From: DALYDP01 sp964541635
GTDB lineage: Bacteria; Patescibacteriota; Gracilibacteria; Peribacterales; Peribacteraceae
Direction: 5' to 3'
Assembly (NCBI GenBank): GCA_964541635.1
Contig: CAZIQM010000002.1
Coordinates: 1 to 59,177, forward strand
DNA: 59,177 nucleotides
The notes below the pieces were generated by a model, which searched no databases, was not told where the DNA came from, and saw nothing but the letters and a program-made list of their open reading frames with translations. Within the stretch, counting starts at the first letter, position 1. Every line of letters starts with the position of its first letter. Of the stretch, positions 40,480-48,901 are shown piece after piece. The position numbers and the translations under genes were made by a program.

Positions 40480-41621
40480 TTGGCGCGGAAGAAGAGGGAC
40501 GAATCGTCGAACCGCTCCACGAGCGTGCCCGACGGCGACAGCACGGTGCCGTCCGCCAGCGTCAGCGCGCCGTCCTTCACGTCGATGCCCGGGATGCCGA
40601 GGACGATCCACGCTTTCGTGTCGCCCGCGTCCGGCGGGCTGACCGGTTTCGCGGGATACAGCACGTAGCGCACGTTCGAGAAGAAGGGCGTTCCTTCCTG
40701 GGTCACGAGCACGTAGCGCCCGTCGTCGCCGAGCAATTCGTCGAGCCGGCCGAGGACGCCGTACAGGCCGGAGTGCGTGCGCAACACGCGTTCATCCGAC
40801 GGTTTCAGGATGTACGAACCCCAATCGTGCGCGGCGTACGAGACGATTTCCTGCGTCATGCGCGCGTCGAACAGGATCCACAACGCGGCGCCACCGACGA
40901 GGAGGATGTTCTTCATCCGCCCGGGGCCCGCCACGCGGTCCGAGAAGCGGGCGATCACGGCCGCGATCGCGACGAGGGCGAACACGCCGTAGAAGATCCG
41001 GGTCGCGGACCACGCGCGCGGCGGGGGATCCTCGAACATCGACGCCCGTCCCTCCGGCGTGCCGCTGATGAGCGGGCCCCAGAGGAAGTTGATCGAATAC
41101 ATTTGGAACGTGTCGGGGGTCCAGAAGCTGGCGACGCGCGACTCGAGTTTTTCCGCCGCGGAATAGTGTTTCCACTCGATTTTTTGGATCAGGACTTCCG
41201 CGCCCGCGGGGAAGGCGAGGGCCACGGCGCTCGGCATGCCGTTCCATTCGGACACGCTGTCCAAATCGATGCTCACCCGCTGCTTGTCGCCCGTCGGGAG
41301 CGTGATGTTCTGCTGGTAAAATTCTCCCTCCTTCAGCGTGGCGTCCTGCCAGATGATCGCGATGCGGGGGGTATTGACGTTCGTGACGGTGATCACCGCG
41401 GAATCCACGCGCATCGGCGGGACCGGCAGCGCGATGATGCCGTCCGTGTCGGTCTTCACGTACATCCCCTGCGCCGCCACTTCCACGGTCGTGAGGTGCT
41501 GCGGCTTCGTGCCGTTCGGCACCGTGCCCTGGAAGTCCCACGTGGCTTGCTCCGCCGCGTGCGCCGTCGAGCAGGCGAGCACGGTCGAGAGCGCGATGAT
41601 GCGCAGGGCTGCGTGTTTCAC
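40476..41621 (-). CDS. Exported/membrane protein paired with the GT-C gene
   Basis: A 381-residue protein: signal peptide (RIIALSTVLACSTAHAA), an N-terminal beta-rich extracytoplasmic domain (about 25-190), two membrane segments (IFYGVFALVAIAAVIARF; ILLVGGAALWILF) and a C-terminal soluble domain (LLGDDGRYVLVTQEGTPFFS). No family is recognised. I chose GTG at 41621 because TAGAAT (41629-41634) ends 7 nt upstream; the ATG 9 bp earlier overlaps that box. Coupled to the glycosyltransferase gene by ATGA. Confidence 0.68.
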   Translation of the reverse strand: MKHAALRIIALSTVLACSTAHAAEQATWDFQGTVPNGTKPQHLTTVEVAAQGMYVKTDTDGIIALPVPPMRVDSAVITVTNVNTPRIAIIWQDATLKEGEFYQQNITLPTGDKQRVSIDLDSVSEWNGMPSAVALAFPAGAEVLIQKIEWKHYSAAEKLESRVASFWTPDTFQMYSINFLWGPLISGTPEGRASMFEDPPPRAWSATRIFYGVFALVAIAAVIARFSDRVAGPGRMKNILLVGGAALWILFDARMTQEIVSYAAHDWGSYILKPSDERVLRTHSGLYGVLGRLDELLGDDGRYVLVTQEGTPFFSNVRYVLYPAKPVSPPDAGDTKAWIVLGIPGIDVKDGALTLADGTVLSPSGTLVERFDDSSLFFRAK

Positions 41622-41643
41622 GGGCCGCATTCTACACCCGGCG

Positions 41644-43494
41644 TCAGGCTTGTCCCGCGGTTTCCACGTCCGCCGGTCCGCCCGCGACGACCGCCTTGAT
41701 GCGGCGCACGCCGGCGGAGGAGCTTTCCTCCTTTTGGATCTTGAACGATCCCAGCATGCCCGTGCGCGCCACGTGGGGCCCCCCGCAGATTTCCTTGCTG
41801 AAGACGTCGCCGTCGCCGACCTTGCCCGTGCCCGCCGTTTTCGCGTCGGGTTTGCCCATCACGTACACCTTCACTTCGCTGCCGTAGCGGTCGTCGAACA
41901 CGCCGATCGCGCCTTCCGCTTTGGCGCCTTCCACGTCCGTGAGGTGGAACGTCACCGGGAGGTCGGCCTTGATGGCGTCGTTCACGAGCGCTTCCACTTC
42001 GGCGATCTGCCCCGGCGTCATTTTGTCGGGATGGTTGAAGTCGAAACGCAACCGCTCGGCGGTGATGTTGCTTCCTTTCTGGCCGATGTGGTTCCCGAGC
42101 ACGCGGTGCAGCGCGGCGTTCAGGAGGTGGGTGGCGGTGTGCAGCTTCGTCGTTTCCGCGCTGTGGTCCGCGAGGCCGCCCTTGAACTTCTGTTCGGCCC
42201 CGGCGCGCGAGAGCGCCTGGTGCGCCTCGAAGGCTTTCGCGAATCCCGCTTCGTCGACGGCCAGGCCCTTTTCCGCGGCGAGTTCCTTCGTCAGTTCGAG
42301 CGGGAAGCCGTACGTGTCGTAGAGGTGGAAGACGTCCTCGCCGGCGATTGTTGAACCATTTATGTGTTCAACGGTTTTCGTGAACTGCTTGAGTCCTTCC
42401 TGCAACGTCTTGCTGAATTGCGCCTCCTCCGTTTCGATCGCGTTCACGATCTCCAGCTCGCGCGTTTTGATGTGCGCGTGGACGTGGCCGTACTGCGCGA
42501 TCACCTCGTCGACGATGGCGGTGCAGGCGTTTTGGTCGTGGATGCCCAGCTGCCGCAGCGAGCGGATCGCGCGGCGGATCAGGCGGCGCAGCACGTAGCC
42601 TTGGTCGACGTTCGACGGGCGGACGCCGTCGGCGATCATGAAGGTCGCGGCCTTGATGTGGTCGGTGACGATGCGCGCGTGGCGTTCGCGTTCGGGCGTC
42701 GAGCGGTCGGTCGTCACGCGGTCGACGATGGGTTTCAAACGGTCGGTCTCGTAGACGCTGCCCACGCCTTGCGACACGGCGGCGACGCGCTCGAGCCCCA
42801 TGCCCGTGTCGACGTTCTGCTGCGAGAGGGGAACGAACGTGCCGTCCTCCTGCTTGTTGTATTGCATGAAGACGTCGTTCCAGATTTCCATCCAGTTCGG
42901 GTCGTCGTTGGCGGGGTTGCTGCCGGGCGGGGGAAGTTCGCTCGGGCCGACCCAGTAGAACATCTCGGTGTCGGGTCCGCAGGGGCCGGTTTGCCCCGCG
43001 GGGCCCCACCAGTTTTTCGCCTTCGGCAAAAAGCCGATGCGTTCGCGCGGCACGCCGAGCGATTCCCAGATGCCCGCGGACTCTTCGTCCTTCGGCGCGT
43101 CCGCGTCGCCTTCGAAACACGTCACCGCGAATTTCTCGAGCGGGATCCCGAGGACTTTCGTGATGAATTCGAAGCTGAATTCGATCGCGCCTTTCTTGAA
43201 GTAATCGCCGAGCGACCAGTTACCCATCATTTCGAACATCGTCAGGTGCGTGTTGTCGCCGACTTCGTCGATGTCGCCCGTGCGGACGCACCGCTGGTAA
43301 TCCGCGAGGCGGTTGCCGGCGGGGTGTTTTTCCCCGAGGAGGTAGGGGACGAGCGGGTGCATGCCCGCGGTCGTGAAGAGCACGGTCGGGTCGTTCTCGG
43401 GCACCAAGGGGGCGCTCGGGATGATGGCGTGGCCTTTGGAAGCGAAAAAATCGAGGTAGGCCTGGCGGATCTGGTCGGTCGTCATTTTCTGCAT
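41644..43494 (-). CDS. alaS: Alanyl-tRNA synthetase, short form
   Basis: A 616-residue class IIc synthetase. It has the motif 1-3 core (TDQIRQAYLDFFASKGHAII; NTHLTMFEMMGNWS; TGMGLERVAAV), the mid helical anticodon-like domain, and the editing domain with HTATHLL and CGGPHV. The C-Ala oligomerisation domain of the usual ~870-residue enzyme is missing: the protein ends at the editing domain plus a short tail. It charges tRNA-Ala. A TAGACT box ends 6 nt before the ATG, so the mRNA is probably leaderless. Confidence 0.95.
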   Translation of the reverse strand: MQKMTTDQIRQAYLDFFASKGHAIIPSAPLVPENDPTVLFTTAGMHPLVPYLLGEKHPAGNRLADYQRCVRTGDIDEVGDNTHLTMFEMMGNWSLGDYFKKGAIEFSFEFITKVLGIPLEKFAVTCFEGDADAPKDEESAGIWESLGVPRERIGFLPKAKNWWGPAGQTGPCGPDTEMFYWVGPSELPPPGSNPANDDPNWMEIWNDVFMQYNKQEDGTFVPLSQQNVDTGMGLERVAAVSQGVGSVYETDRLKPIVDRVTTDRSTPERERHARIVTDHIKAATFMIADGVRPSNVDQGYVLRRLIRRAIRSLRQLGIHDQNACTAIVDEVIAQYGHVHAHIKTRELEIVNAIETEEAQFSKTLQEGLKQFTKTVEHINGSTIAGEDVFHLYDTYGFPLELTKELAAEKGLAVDEAGFAKAFEAHQALSRAGAEQKFKGGLADHSAETTKLHTATHLLNAALHRVLGNHIGQKGSNITAERLRFDFNHPDKMTPGQIAEVEALVNDAIKADLPVTFHLTDVEGAKAEGAIGVFDDRYGSEVKVYVMGKPDAKTAGTGKVGDGDVFSKEICGGPHVARTGMLGSFKIQKEESSSAGVRRIKAVVAGGPADVETAGQA

Positions 43495-43500
43495 GCGGGG

Positions 43501-43550
43501 AGTCTACATGTTGGCTTGCCCTGGCGAAATAGCCCGGAATTTGCTATACT
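43501..43550. promoter_or_regulatory. Divergent promoters of alaS and the kinase pair
   Basis: Minus TAGACT (43501-43506), 6 nt before ATG 43494. Plus TATACT (43545-43550), 14 nt before ATG 43565, giving a leader of about 8 nt that holds AGAGGA, a rare Shine-Dalgarno-like site here. Confidence 0.6.
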
Positions 43551-43564
43551 CAGAGGAAACCAAC

Positions 43565-44980
43565 ATGCACTTCCTTCTCCTGTCCGTCCGCTGGCTGCGT
43601 CAGTGCGTCCTCCCCGCGTTGATCCTGCTCTTCGTGGGCGTCACGGGCTTTTTCTTCTACCTGCGCGCCGAATCCTCGATGGCGGCGCAATTGCGCGACC
43701 GCTTGGAATCGGCCGCGGCCGTCGCGGCTGCGCAGTTCGATCCGGCCGACGTGTACGCCGTGCGCGGCGCCGAGGACGAAGGATCCCCGCAGCACCGCCG
43801 CCTCGTCACGCAATTGCAGCGCACGCGCGCGATGATCCCCGGCGTGCGGTTCGCGTACGTCGTCCGTTCGACGGACCTCCCCACATGGGTCGAGTTCGTG
43901 GCCGACGCCGACGAATTCCTCCCGCTCGAGCGGCTCGACCTCAACGGCGACGGCGGTTTGGACCGCGACGAAACCCCCGCCCGCCCCGGCGAACGTTACG
44001 ACATCTCGAAGATGCCCGAATTCCAGGCGGGTTTCGCCGGCCCGTCCGTGGACAGCCGCGTGACGTACGATCCCTGGGGCGCGCTCATTTCCGGCTACGC
44101 CCCCATCCGCGGCGAGCTCGGCGAGACGGTCGCCGTCCTCGGCCTCGACATGAGCGCCGACGATTTCCTGGCGACCTCGCGCAGCATTTTCTCCCCGCTC
44201 GCGCTCCTCTCGGTGATGTTCGGCGGCGTGATGCTCGCGCTCTTCACGTATTCCGTGAGCCAGCGCCGCCGCTTGGTGGCGTTGCGCCAAATGGAATCCG
44301 AACGTTCCGCGCTCCTCGACCTCGCCGCGCACCAGCTCGGCATGCCGCTCGCGACCTTCCGTTGGTGGATCGAGCTCCTGCGTGAGCGCCGGGGCACGGA
44401 CGACACCGAGGAAAAGGAAGGATTCGACCAGCTCCAACTCGGCGTGGACCGCATGGACCACATCGTCCGTTCCCTCCAGGAAGCGTCGAACCTCCAGGCG
44501 GGCTCGGTCGATTACGCCGCCGTGAACTTCGATGCGCTGCCGTTCGTGCAGGGCGTGGTCGAATCGATGAAGCCCGCGCTGGACCTCAAGAAGCAGACGA
44601 TCCGCATCGTCGGAGGCGAGGGGTTGCCGGCCATCGCCGCGGACCGCAAGTTGCTGTCCGGCGTCCTCGCCGAATTGATCGAGAACGCCCGCGGCTATTC
44701 GCCCGTCGGCAGCGCGATCACCGTGCACGTCGGCCGCGCCCGCTCGTTCGTGAAAATCGCTGTCGAAGACCACGGCTGCGGCATCCCCGCGAACGAAATC
44801 CCGCGCATGTTCCATAAGTTCACGCGCGGCAAGAAGGCGCACCTCAGCAAGCCCTCGGGCAACGGCCTCGGGTTGTACATCTGCAAGGGCATCGTCGAAC
44901 GCGCGGGCGGCACGATCGCCGTCGCGAGCAAGGAAGGCCAGGGAACGACCGTGACCATCTCCCTCCCGATCGCGCGATGA
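43565..44980 (+). CDS. Sensor histidine kinase 1 with EF-hand-like loop in its sensor domain
   Basis: A 471-residue kinase. A membrane segment (residues 13-32), an extracytoplasmic sensor of about 180 residues, a second membrane segment (~215-235), then the kinase core. H-box: DLAAHQLGMPLATFRWW; N-box LAELIENARGYSP; G boxes DHGCGIP and GNGLGLYICKGIVERAGG. The sensor contains DLNGDGGLDRDE (125-136), a canonical EF-hand calcium loop pattern (D, N, D, G, D, E at 1, 3, 5, 6, 9, 12). No response regulator is encoded nearby. It ends ATGA-coupled to kinase 2. Confidence 0.88.
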   Translation: MHFLLLSVRWLRQCVLPALILLFVGVTGFFFYLRAESSMAAQLRDRLESAAAVAAAQFDPADVYAVRGAEDEGSPQHRRLVTQLQRTRAMIPGVRFAYVVRSTDLPTWVEFVADADEFLPLERLDLNGDGGLDRDETPARPGERYDISKMPEFQAGFAGPSVDSRVTYDPWGALISGYAPIRGELGETVAVLGLDMSADDFLATSRSIFSPLALLSVMFGGVMLALFTYSVSQRRRLVALRQMESERSALLDLAAHQLGMPLATFRWWIELLRERRGTDDTEEKEGFDQLQLGVDRMDHIVRSLQEASNLQAGSVDYAAVNFDALPFVQGVVESMKPALDLKKQTIRIVGGEGLPAIAADRKLLSGVLAELIENARGYSPVGSAITVHVGRARSFVKIAVEDHGCGIPANEIPRMFHKFTRGKKAHLSKPSGNGLGLYICKGIVERAGGTIAVASKEGQGTTVTISLPIAR

Positions 44981-46473
44981 GCGAAAACCCGCTCCTGCGC
45001 AGGCTCGACTTGCCGTTCGAACGCACCCCGAGGGGCGCGCGGCTCGTCCGCCTCCTGCGCGCGCACGCGCCGATGCTCGTCGGCGCCGTGGTCCTCTTCG
45101 CGGGCATCGCGTCCGTCACCGTGACGTTGTTCCTGCGGTCTGAGCGCGCGCTGGAGCAGCAGCTCCGCGAGACGCTCCGGGCCGCCGCCGTGTCGGCCGC
45201 CTTCTCCATCGACGGCGACGACCTGGGGTCCATCCGCGGCCCGGCCGACATGCTGCGTCCCGAATTCGTCCGCACGGCTTCGATGCTCCGGAACATGATC
45301 GACGAAATCCCGCAGATCCGCTTCGCGTACATCCTGCGGCGCACCGAGAACCCCTCGGTGCTCGAGTTCGTGGTCGACGCCGACGCGCTGCGCTCGAACG
45401 CCGACCTCGACGAGAACGGCAACGGCGCCGTCGATTCCGACGAGGAGCCGTCCTACCCCGGCGAGTTGTACGACATCTCGAAGGTCCCCGCGCTCCAGGG
45501 CGACGCGTTCGTCCGCTCCACGACCGACGCCGCCATCACGGTCGACCAATGGGGGGCGTTGCTCTCGGGCTACGCGCCCATCCGCAGCCGCAGCACCGGC
45601 CAAGTGACCGCCGTGCTCGGCATCGACATGGACGCCGCGGAGTTCCGCGCGCTCGCGCGGAGCGCCCTGTCGCCCTTCGCGGCGCTGCTCATCCTCATGC
45701 TCGCGGGGTTGCTCGCCGCCGGCGTCGCGCTGCTCATCGAGTCGCGCCTCCTCCAGAGCGCGTCGCGCGTGAACGCCGAACGTTCCGGCCTGCTGCAGCT
45801 GACGTTCCACCAGTTGGGCGAACCGATCACGATCCTACAGTGGGCGATCGAGACGCTCGAGGACGCGAAGACGGACGCGACCTCGCTGCAGAAAATCCTC
45901 CCCGAGAACCTCGGCGACATGCGCGAAGGCGTCCGGCGGCTCGGCAGCATCATCGACACGTTGCAGGAAGCGGAGAAGGTCGAGCTCGGCGTGTTCGAGA
46001 ACAAGCCCGTCGAACAATCGATCAAGCGCGTGCTCGAGGAAGTCGTGGCGATCGTCGAACCCCCCACCCAGGAAGGCCTGGGACGCGTGTCGATCGAAAC
46101 CGACGACGCGACGTACGCGTTCGACCCGCACCTCCTGAAGGTCGTGCTCCGCCGCCTGGTCGAAAACGCGCTCGAATTTTCACGGCCCGACACGATCGTC
46201 CGCGTATGCGCGGGGACGGAAGGGAAGTGGTTGCGCATCGACGTCATCGACGCCGGGTGCGGCATCCCCGGCAACGACGTCCCGCACATGTTCGAGAAAT
46301 ACCGCCGCGCCTCGAACGCTGCGAACATGAAGCCCGACGGCAACGGCCTCGGCCTCTACATCGCGAAGGGCATCGTCGAGATCATGGGAGGCGCGATTTC
46401 CGTCCGTTCCCAGGAAGGGGTCGGAACCACGTTCACGATCCTGCTGCCGCACCGGCACAGGGCTCGGGCCTGA
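44977..46473 (+). CDS. Sensor histidine kinase 2 with EF-hand-like loop
   Basis: A 498-residue paralogue of kinase 1 with the same layout: membrane segment (~35-55), sensor, second membrane segment (~230-250), H-box QLTFHQLGEPITILQW, N-box LRRLVENALEFSR, G boxes DAGCGIP and GNGLGLYIAKGIVEIMGG. The sensor contains DENGNGAVDSDE (145-156) at the same place as kinase 1's loop. The first residues are a cytoplasmic extension (NPLLRRLDLPFERTPRG). The two kinases may form heterodimers sensing calcium or another divalent ion; response regulator is unknown. Confidence 0.88.
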   Translation: MSENPLLRRLDLPFERTPRGARLVRLLRAHAPMLVGAVVLFAGIASVTVTLFLRSERALEQQLRETLRAAAVSAAFSIDGDDLGSIRGPADMLRPEFVRTASMLRNMIDEIPQIRFAYILRRTENPSVLEFVVDADALRSNADLDENGNGAVDSDEEPSYPGELYDISKVPALQGDAFVRSTTDAAITVDQWGALLSGYAPIRSRSTGQVTAVLGIDMDAAEFRALARSALSPFAALLILMLAGLLAAGVALLIESRLLQSASRVNAERSGLLQLTFHQLGEPITILQWAIETLEDAKTDATSLQKILPENLGDMREGVRRLGSIIDTLQEAEKVELGVFENKPVEQSIKRVLEEVVAIVEPPTQEGLGRVSIETDDATYAFDPHLLKVVLRRLVENALEFSRPDTIVRVCAGTEGKWLRIDVIDAGCGIPGNDVPHMFEKYRRASNAANMKPDGNGLGLYIAKGIVEIMGGAISVRSQEGVGTTFTILLPHRHRARA

Positions 46474-46513
46474 AAAATCCCCGCTTTCCCGCATTGGATG
46501 GCCTTTTTCGTGG

Positions 46514-46519
46514 TATAAT
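46514..46519 (+). promoter_or_regulatory. -10 box of tmRNA
   Basis: Perfect TATAAT, 54 nt before the mature tmRNA 5' end, so a 5' leader is probably removed. TTGGAT (46494-46499) is a weak -35 with only 14 bp spacing. Confidence 0.65.
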
Positions 46520-46573
46520 GGCGCATCGCTCCGTCACATCGCCGCGTTCACCGCATCGCACCGTTCCACTGTG

Positions 46574-46971
46574 GGGATGACAGGCCTCGACAGCGTGATT
46601 CACGGTCAGACGATGTTCCGATCCGGGGTCGCGAGGTTCCCCGTCACCCACCGTCGCACCAATCAATTGCCAAGCGCAATTTCCTTGGCGCCCGCTTCCA
46701 GCGCGCTTCGGCCTTCGTGCCGTCGTTCGCCCCGGCGTTCGCCTAATTGATCCACTTACCTGGATCACGTCCGCCTCCGATTCTCGCTGAGGGGACCGGG
46801 CGTCACTAGCGAGAACAAACCGTAGCGGATGCTCTACGGCCTAAACTTGAGCATCATCCCAGCCGCGTTTCCTTGTTCCTTCCTTATCGCGTGCTGGAAC
46901 GGAAGGTCCATGATCGTACGTACTCTCTGGTCGCACGTTGGACCCGGGTTCAATTCCCGGCATCTCCACCA
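46574..46971 (+). ncRNA. ssrA: Transfer-messenger RNA (tmRNA)
   Basis: A 398-nt tmRNA that rescues stalled ribosomes. The 5' end GGGGATGACAGGCCTCGACA and the 3' end GGTTCAATTCCCGGCATCTCC ACCA form the tRNA-like half, with GGGGATG pairing CATCTCC (one G-U) and CCA encoded. The tag reading frame is probably 46669-46746: 25 codons, starting AKRNFLGARF and ending FAPAFA before TAA. The tag is basic and has no acidic residues, unlike common tags ending ALAA. Resume codon is inferred; the stop and length are seen. The convergent DUF1697 gene ends at the next base. Confidence 0.93.
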
Positions 46972-47538
46972 TCATTTCTTCGCCTCTTTTTCCCGCGCCT
47001 CCATCATCGCGAGCAGTTTCGTCGTGGTGTTCCAGTTGCGGATCGTCATCTGTTTATAGAGCGGAGACGACATAATCCTGTTGAGGCGGCTCTTCGTGCG
47101 CTCGGCGCTCAAGCGCCGCGAGTAGACCACGTCCTTCCCCGGCCAGATCGCGTCGACGCCCTCGCGCGGACTGAAGACCTTCATCGCTTTCGCCGTCGGC
47201 ACGCCCATGAGGAAAATCGCGTCGCTGTGGTACGTCGCCGGTTCGTCGCCGAAGCCATCGGGCCTGTCCTTCACAACCGCTTTCAGCTGCGCGTGGGTCA
47301 GGACGTGGACCGTGCCTGCGCCGTCGGAGAGCGCGAAGTTTTTCCGCAACGCCGCCTCGACCGCCGTTTTCACCTGCGCCGCGGTTTTCTTCGAGCGGGC
47401 GATCACGTTGCCGCTCGCGATGTACGTCGCGACGTCCCCGAGCCCGAGTTTTTCGAGCATCGCTTTCAGCTTCGCCATCGGCACCGCGTTGTTGCCGCCC
47501 ACATTGATGCCGCGGAGGAGGATCGCGTAGGTGTTCAT
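46972..47538 (-). CDS. DUF1697 family protein
   Basis: A 188-residue protein. The N terminus MNTYAILLRGINVGGNNAVP then MAKLKAMLEKLGLGDVATYI ASGN is the clear DUF1697 signature. The C terminus has YSRRLSAERTKSRLNRIMSS, also typical. Function is unknown. Its ATG overlaps the stop of the upstream gene (ATGA), and its stop abuts the tmRNA 3' end without spacing. Confidence 0.88.
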   Translation of the reverse strand: MNTYAILLRGINVGGNNAVPMAKLKAMLEKLGLGDVATYIASGNVIARSKKTAAQVKTAVEAALRKNFALSDGAGTVHVLTHAQLKAVVKDRPDGFGDEPATYHSDAIFLMGVPTAKAMKVFSPREGVDAIWPGKDVVYSRRLSAERTKSRLNRIMSSPLYKQMTIRNWNTTTKLLAMMEAREKEAKK

Positions 47539-47936
47539 GCGAATTGCCGGGCGATGGCGTACGTGATCGCCGCGACGGATGCCGCGAGCACCGCGCCCCA
47601 CGCCATGTCGACGATCGTGATGGCGAGCGGCCAATCCTTCGCGACGGCGAGGTTCGTGAGGTCGTAGGTGGCGTACGTGACGAGGCCGAAGAACGCGCCG
47701 CGGACGACTGCGTCGGCGAGGGATTTCTTCTCGACCGCAGGTTCGATCACGAAGAACACGAGTCCCGCGAGGAACAGGAGGTAAAACGCTATCGCGGCGG
47801 TCCAGTTCACGTCGGGTTTCATGAGTGCGCCTATCTGTTGCCGGTAGAAGTTCTTCGCGACGAGCCCGAGCCACGCCATGTCGACGGCGAAGAACACAGG
47901 GAGGGCGATGGCGTAGAGTTTGATGAAGGACGTCAT
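47535..47936 (-). CDS. DUF2177 family membrane protein
   Basis: A 133-residue protein with four membrane segments; ALPVFFAVDMAWLGLVAKNF near the start and GAFFGLVTYATYDLTNLAV are the recognisable family patterns. Function is unknown. A TACAAT box (plus ATTGTA, 47943-47948) ends 6 nt before the ATG, predicting a leaderless mRNA shared with DUF1697. Confidence 0.83.
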   Translation of the reverse strand: MTSFIKLYAIALPVFFAVDMAWLGLVAKNFYRQQIGALMKPDVNWTAAIAFYLLFLAGLVFFVIEPAVEKKSLADAVVRGAFFGLVTYATYDLTNLAVAKDWPLAITIVDMAWGAVLAASVAAITYAIARQFA

Positions 47937-47942
47937 GCGCCG

Positions 47943-47948
47943 ATTGTA
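47943..47948 (-). promoter_or_regulatory. -10 box of DUF2177-DUF1697
   Basis: TACAAT on the minus strand, 6 nt before ATG 47936. Confidence 0.65.
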
Positions 47949-48034
47949 GCACCGCGCCGCTTGCTTTCTCCCTCCCGAGCCTTCGTTTTCGCGCGCTTCG
48001 GCCGTATCATGGATGCATCCATCCGGAGCCTTCC

Positions 48035-48319
48035 ATGGCGCGAACCCCCATCGCCACCGGCGTCGTCCACTCCGTCCCCGCGGACATCAAAGAGGCGCTT
48101 GCGTCGAACCCCGACGTGCTCGAAACATGGAACGGCCTCACGCCCCTCGCTCGCAACGAGTGGATCTGCTGGAGCACGATCGTGAAGCAGGAAGAGACGC
48201 GCGCGGACCACGTGAAACAAATCCTTTCGCGGTTGCGCGACGGCGAGCGGCGGCCCTGTTGTTGGCCGGGATGCCCGCATCGCAACAAGAAGGCCGCGAA
48301 GTGGTTCAAGAAGCGCTGA
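48035..48319 (+). CDS. YdeI/OmpD-associated family protein
   Basis: A 94-residue protein. VPADIKEALASNPDVLETWN then GLTPLARNEWICWSTIVKQEETR and HVKQILSRLRDGERRPCCWP match the helical C-terminal part of the YdeI/bacteriocin-protection family, here as a separate short protein with a CCWPGCPH extension that may bind metal. A TATCAT box lies about 27 nt upstream. Function unknown. Confidence 0.75.
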   Translation: MARTPIATGVVHSVPADIKEALASNPDVLETWNGLTPLARNEWICWSTIVKQEETRADHVKQILSRLRDGERRPCCWPGCPHRNKKAAKWFKKR

Positions 48320-48367
48320 TCAGCCCGCGGGGCTATGCAGGTGTTCGCTGATTATGCATGTTTATGG

Positions 48368-48373
48368 TATAAT
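48368..48373 (+). promoter_or_regulatory. Consensus -10 box
   Basis: TATAAT, 25 nt before ATG 48399; the leader CTTCACCTATCCCT is pyrimidine-rich and has no Shine-Dalgarno sequence. It excludes an in-frame ATG at 48354 that lies upstream of the promoter. Confidence 0.65.
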
Positions 48374-48398
48374 ATATCTCGTATCTTCACCTATCCCT

Positions 48399-48857
48399 AT
48401 GTTCGGAAAATTGCGCGAATGGATCGCTTCCCAGGCTTCCAGCAACCCCGAAACGGCATCTTCGTCGGGCGTTTCCGCAGTGCGGAGCGCGGTCGACCAG
48501 GTATTGGCCAGGCCCGAAGAACTCGGCAAGGACCGGGAAGCGGAAAAAGCCTTGGCGCTTGAGCTCCTCGCCCAGAACACGTCGCCGTTTTTGCAGGTCG
48601 AGAATGGCTACGCGCGCGTCATCGCCACCGACATCGTGGGCGCCGGAAAGCGACAGTCCTTCCGCGCGACGTACGAACCGTACTTCATCGCGGACGGCAA
48701 CGCCCAACCCGGCAACGTCGGCGTGTGGTTCGAACGTGGTCCGAAAATCGAATGGATCGACGGTCCCGCCGTCGGAGGCGCTCCCGGCATGTCCAGCGGC
48801 GACACGACGAAACTGCGTGCCGCCACGCTCGCGAAGCGCTTCGGCGCCAAGGTGTGA
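48399..48857 (+). CDS. Hypothetical cytoplasmic protein
   Basis: A 152-residue protein. The N terminus MFGKLREWIASQASSNPETA is followed by a helical part (DQVLARPEELGKDREAEKAL ALE) and a beta-rich C-terminal half (FLQVENGYARVIATDIVGAG; PYFIADGNAQPGNVGVWFER). No family is recognised. Start chosen from the consensus TATAAT at 48368-48373. Confidence 0.6.
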   Translation: MFGKLREWIASQASSNPETASSSGVSAVRSAVDQVLARPEELGKDREAEKALALELLAQNTSPFLQVENGYARVIATDIVGAGKRQSFRATYEPYFIADGNAQPGNVGVWFERGPKIEWIDGPAVGGAPGMSSGDTTKLRAATLAKRFGAKV

Positions 48858-48901
48858 TCGTGGATTAATCGAATAAAAAATGTGTTCACTACCATGCGTC
48901 C

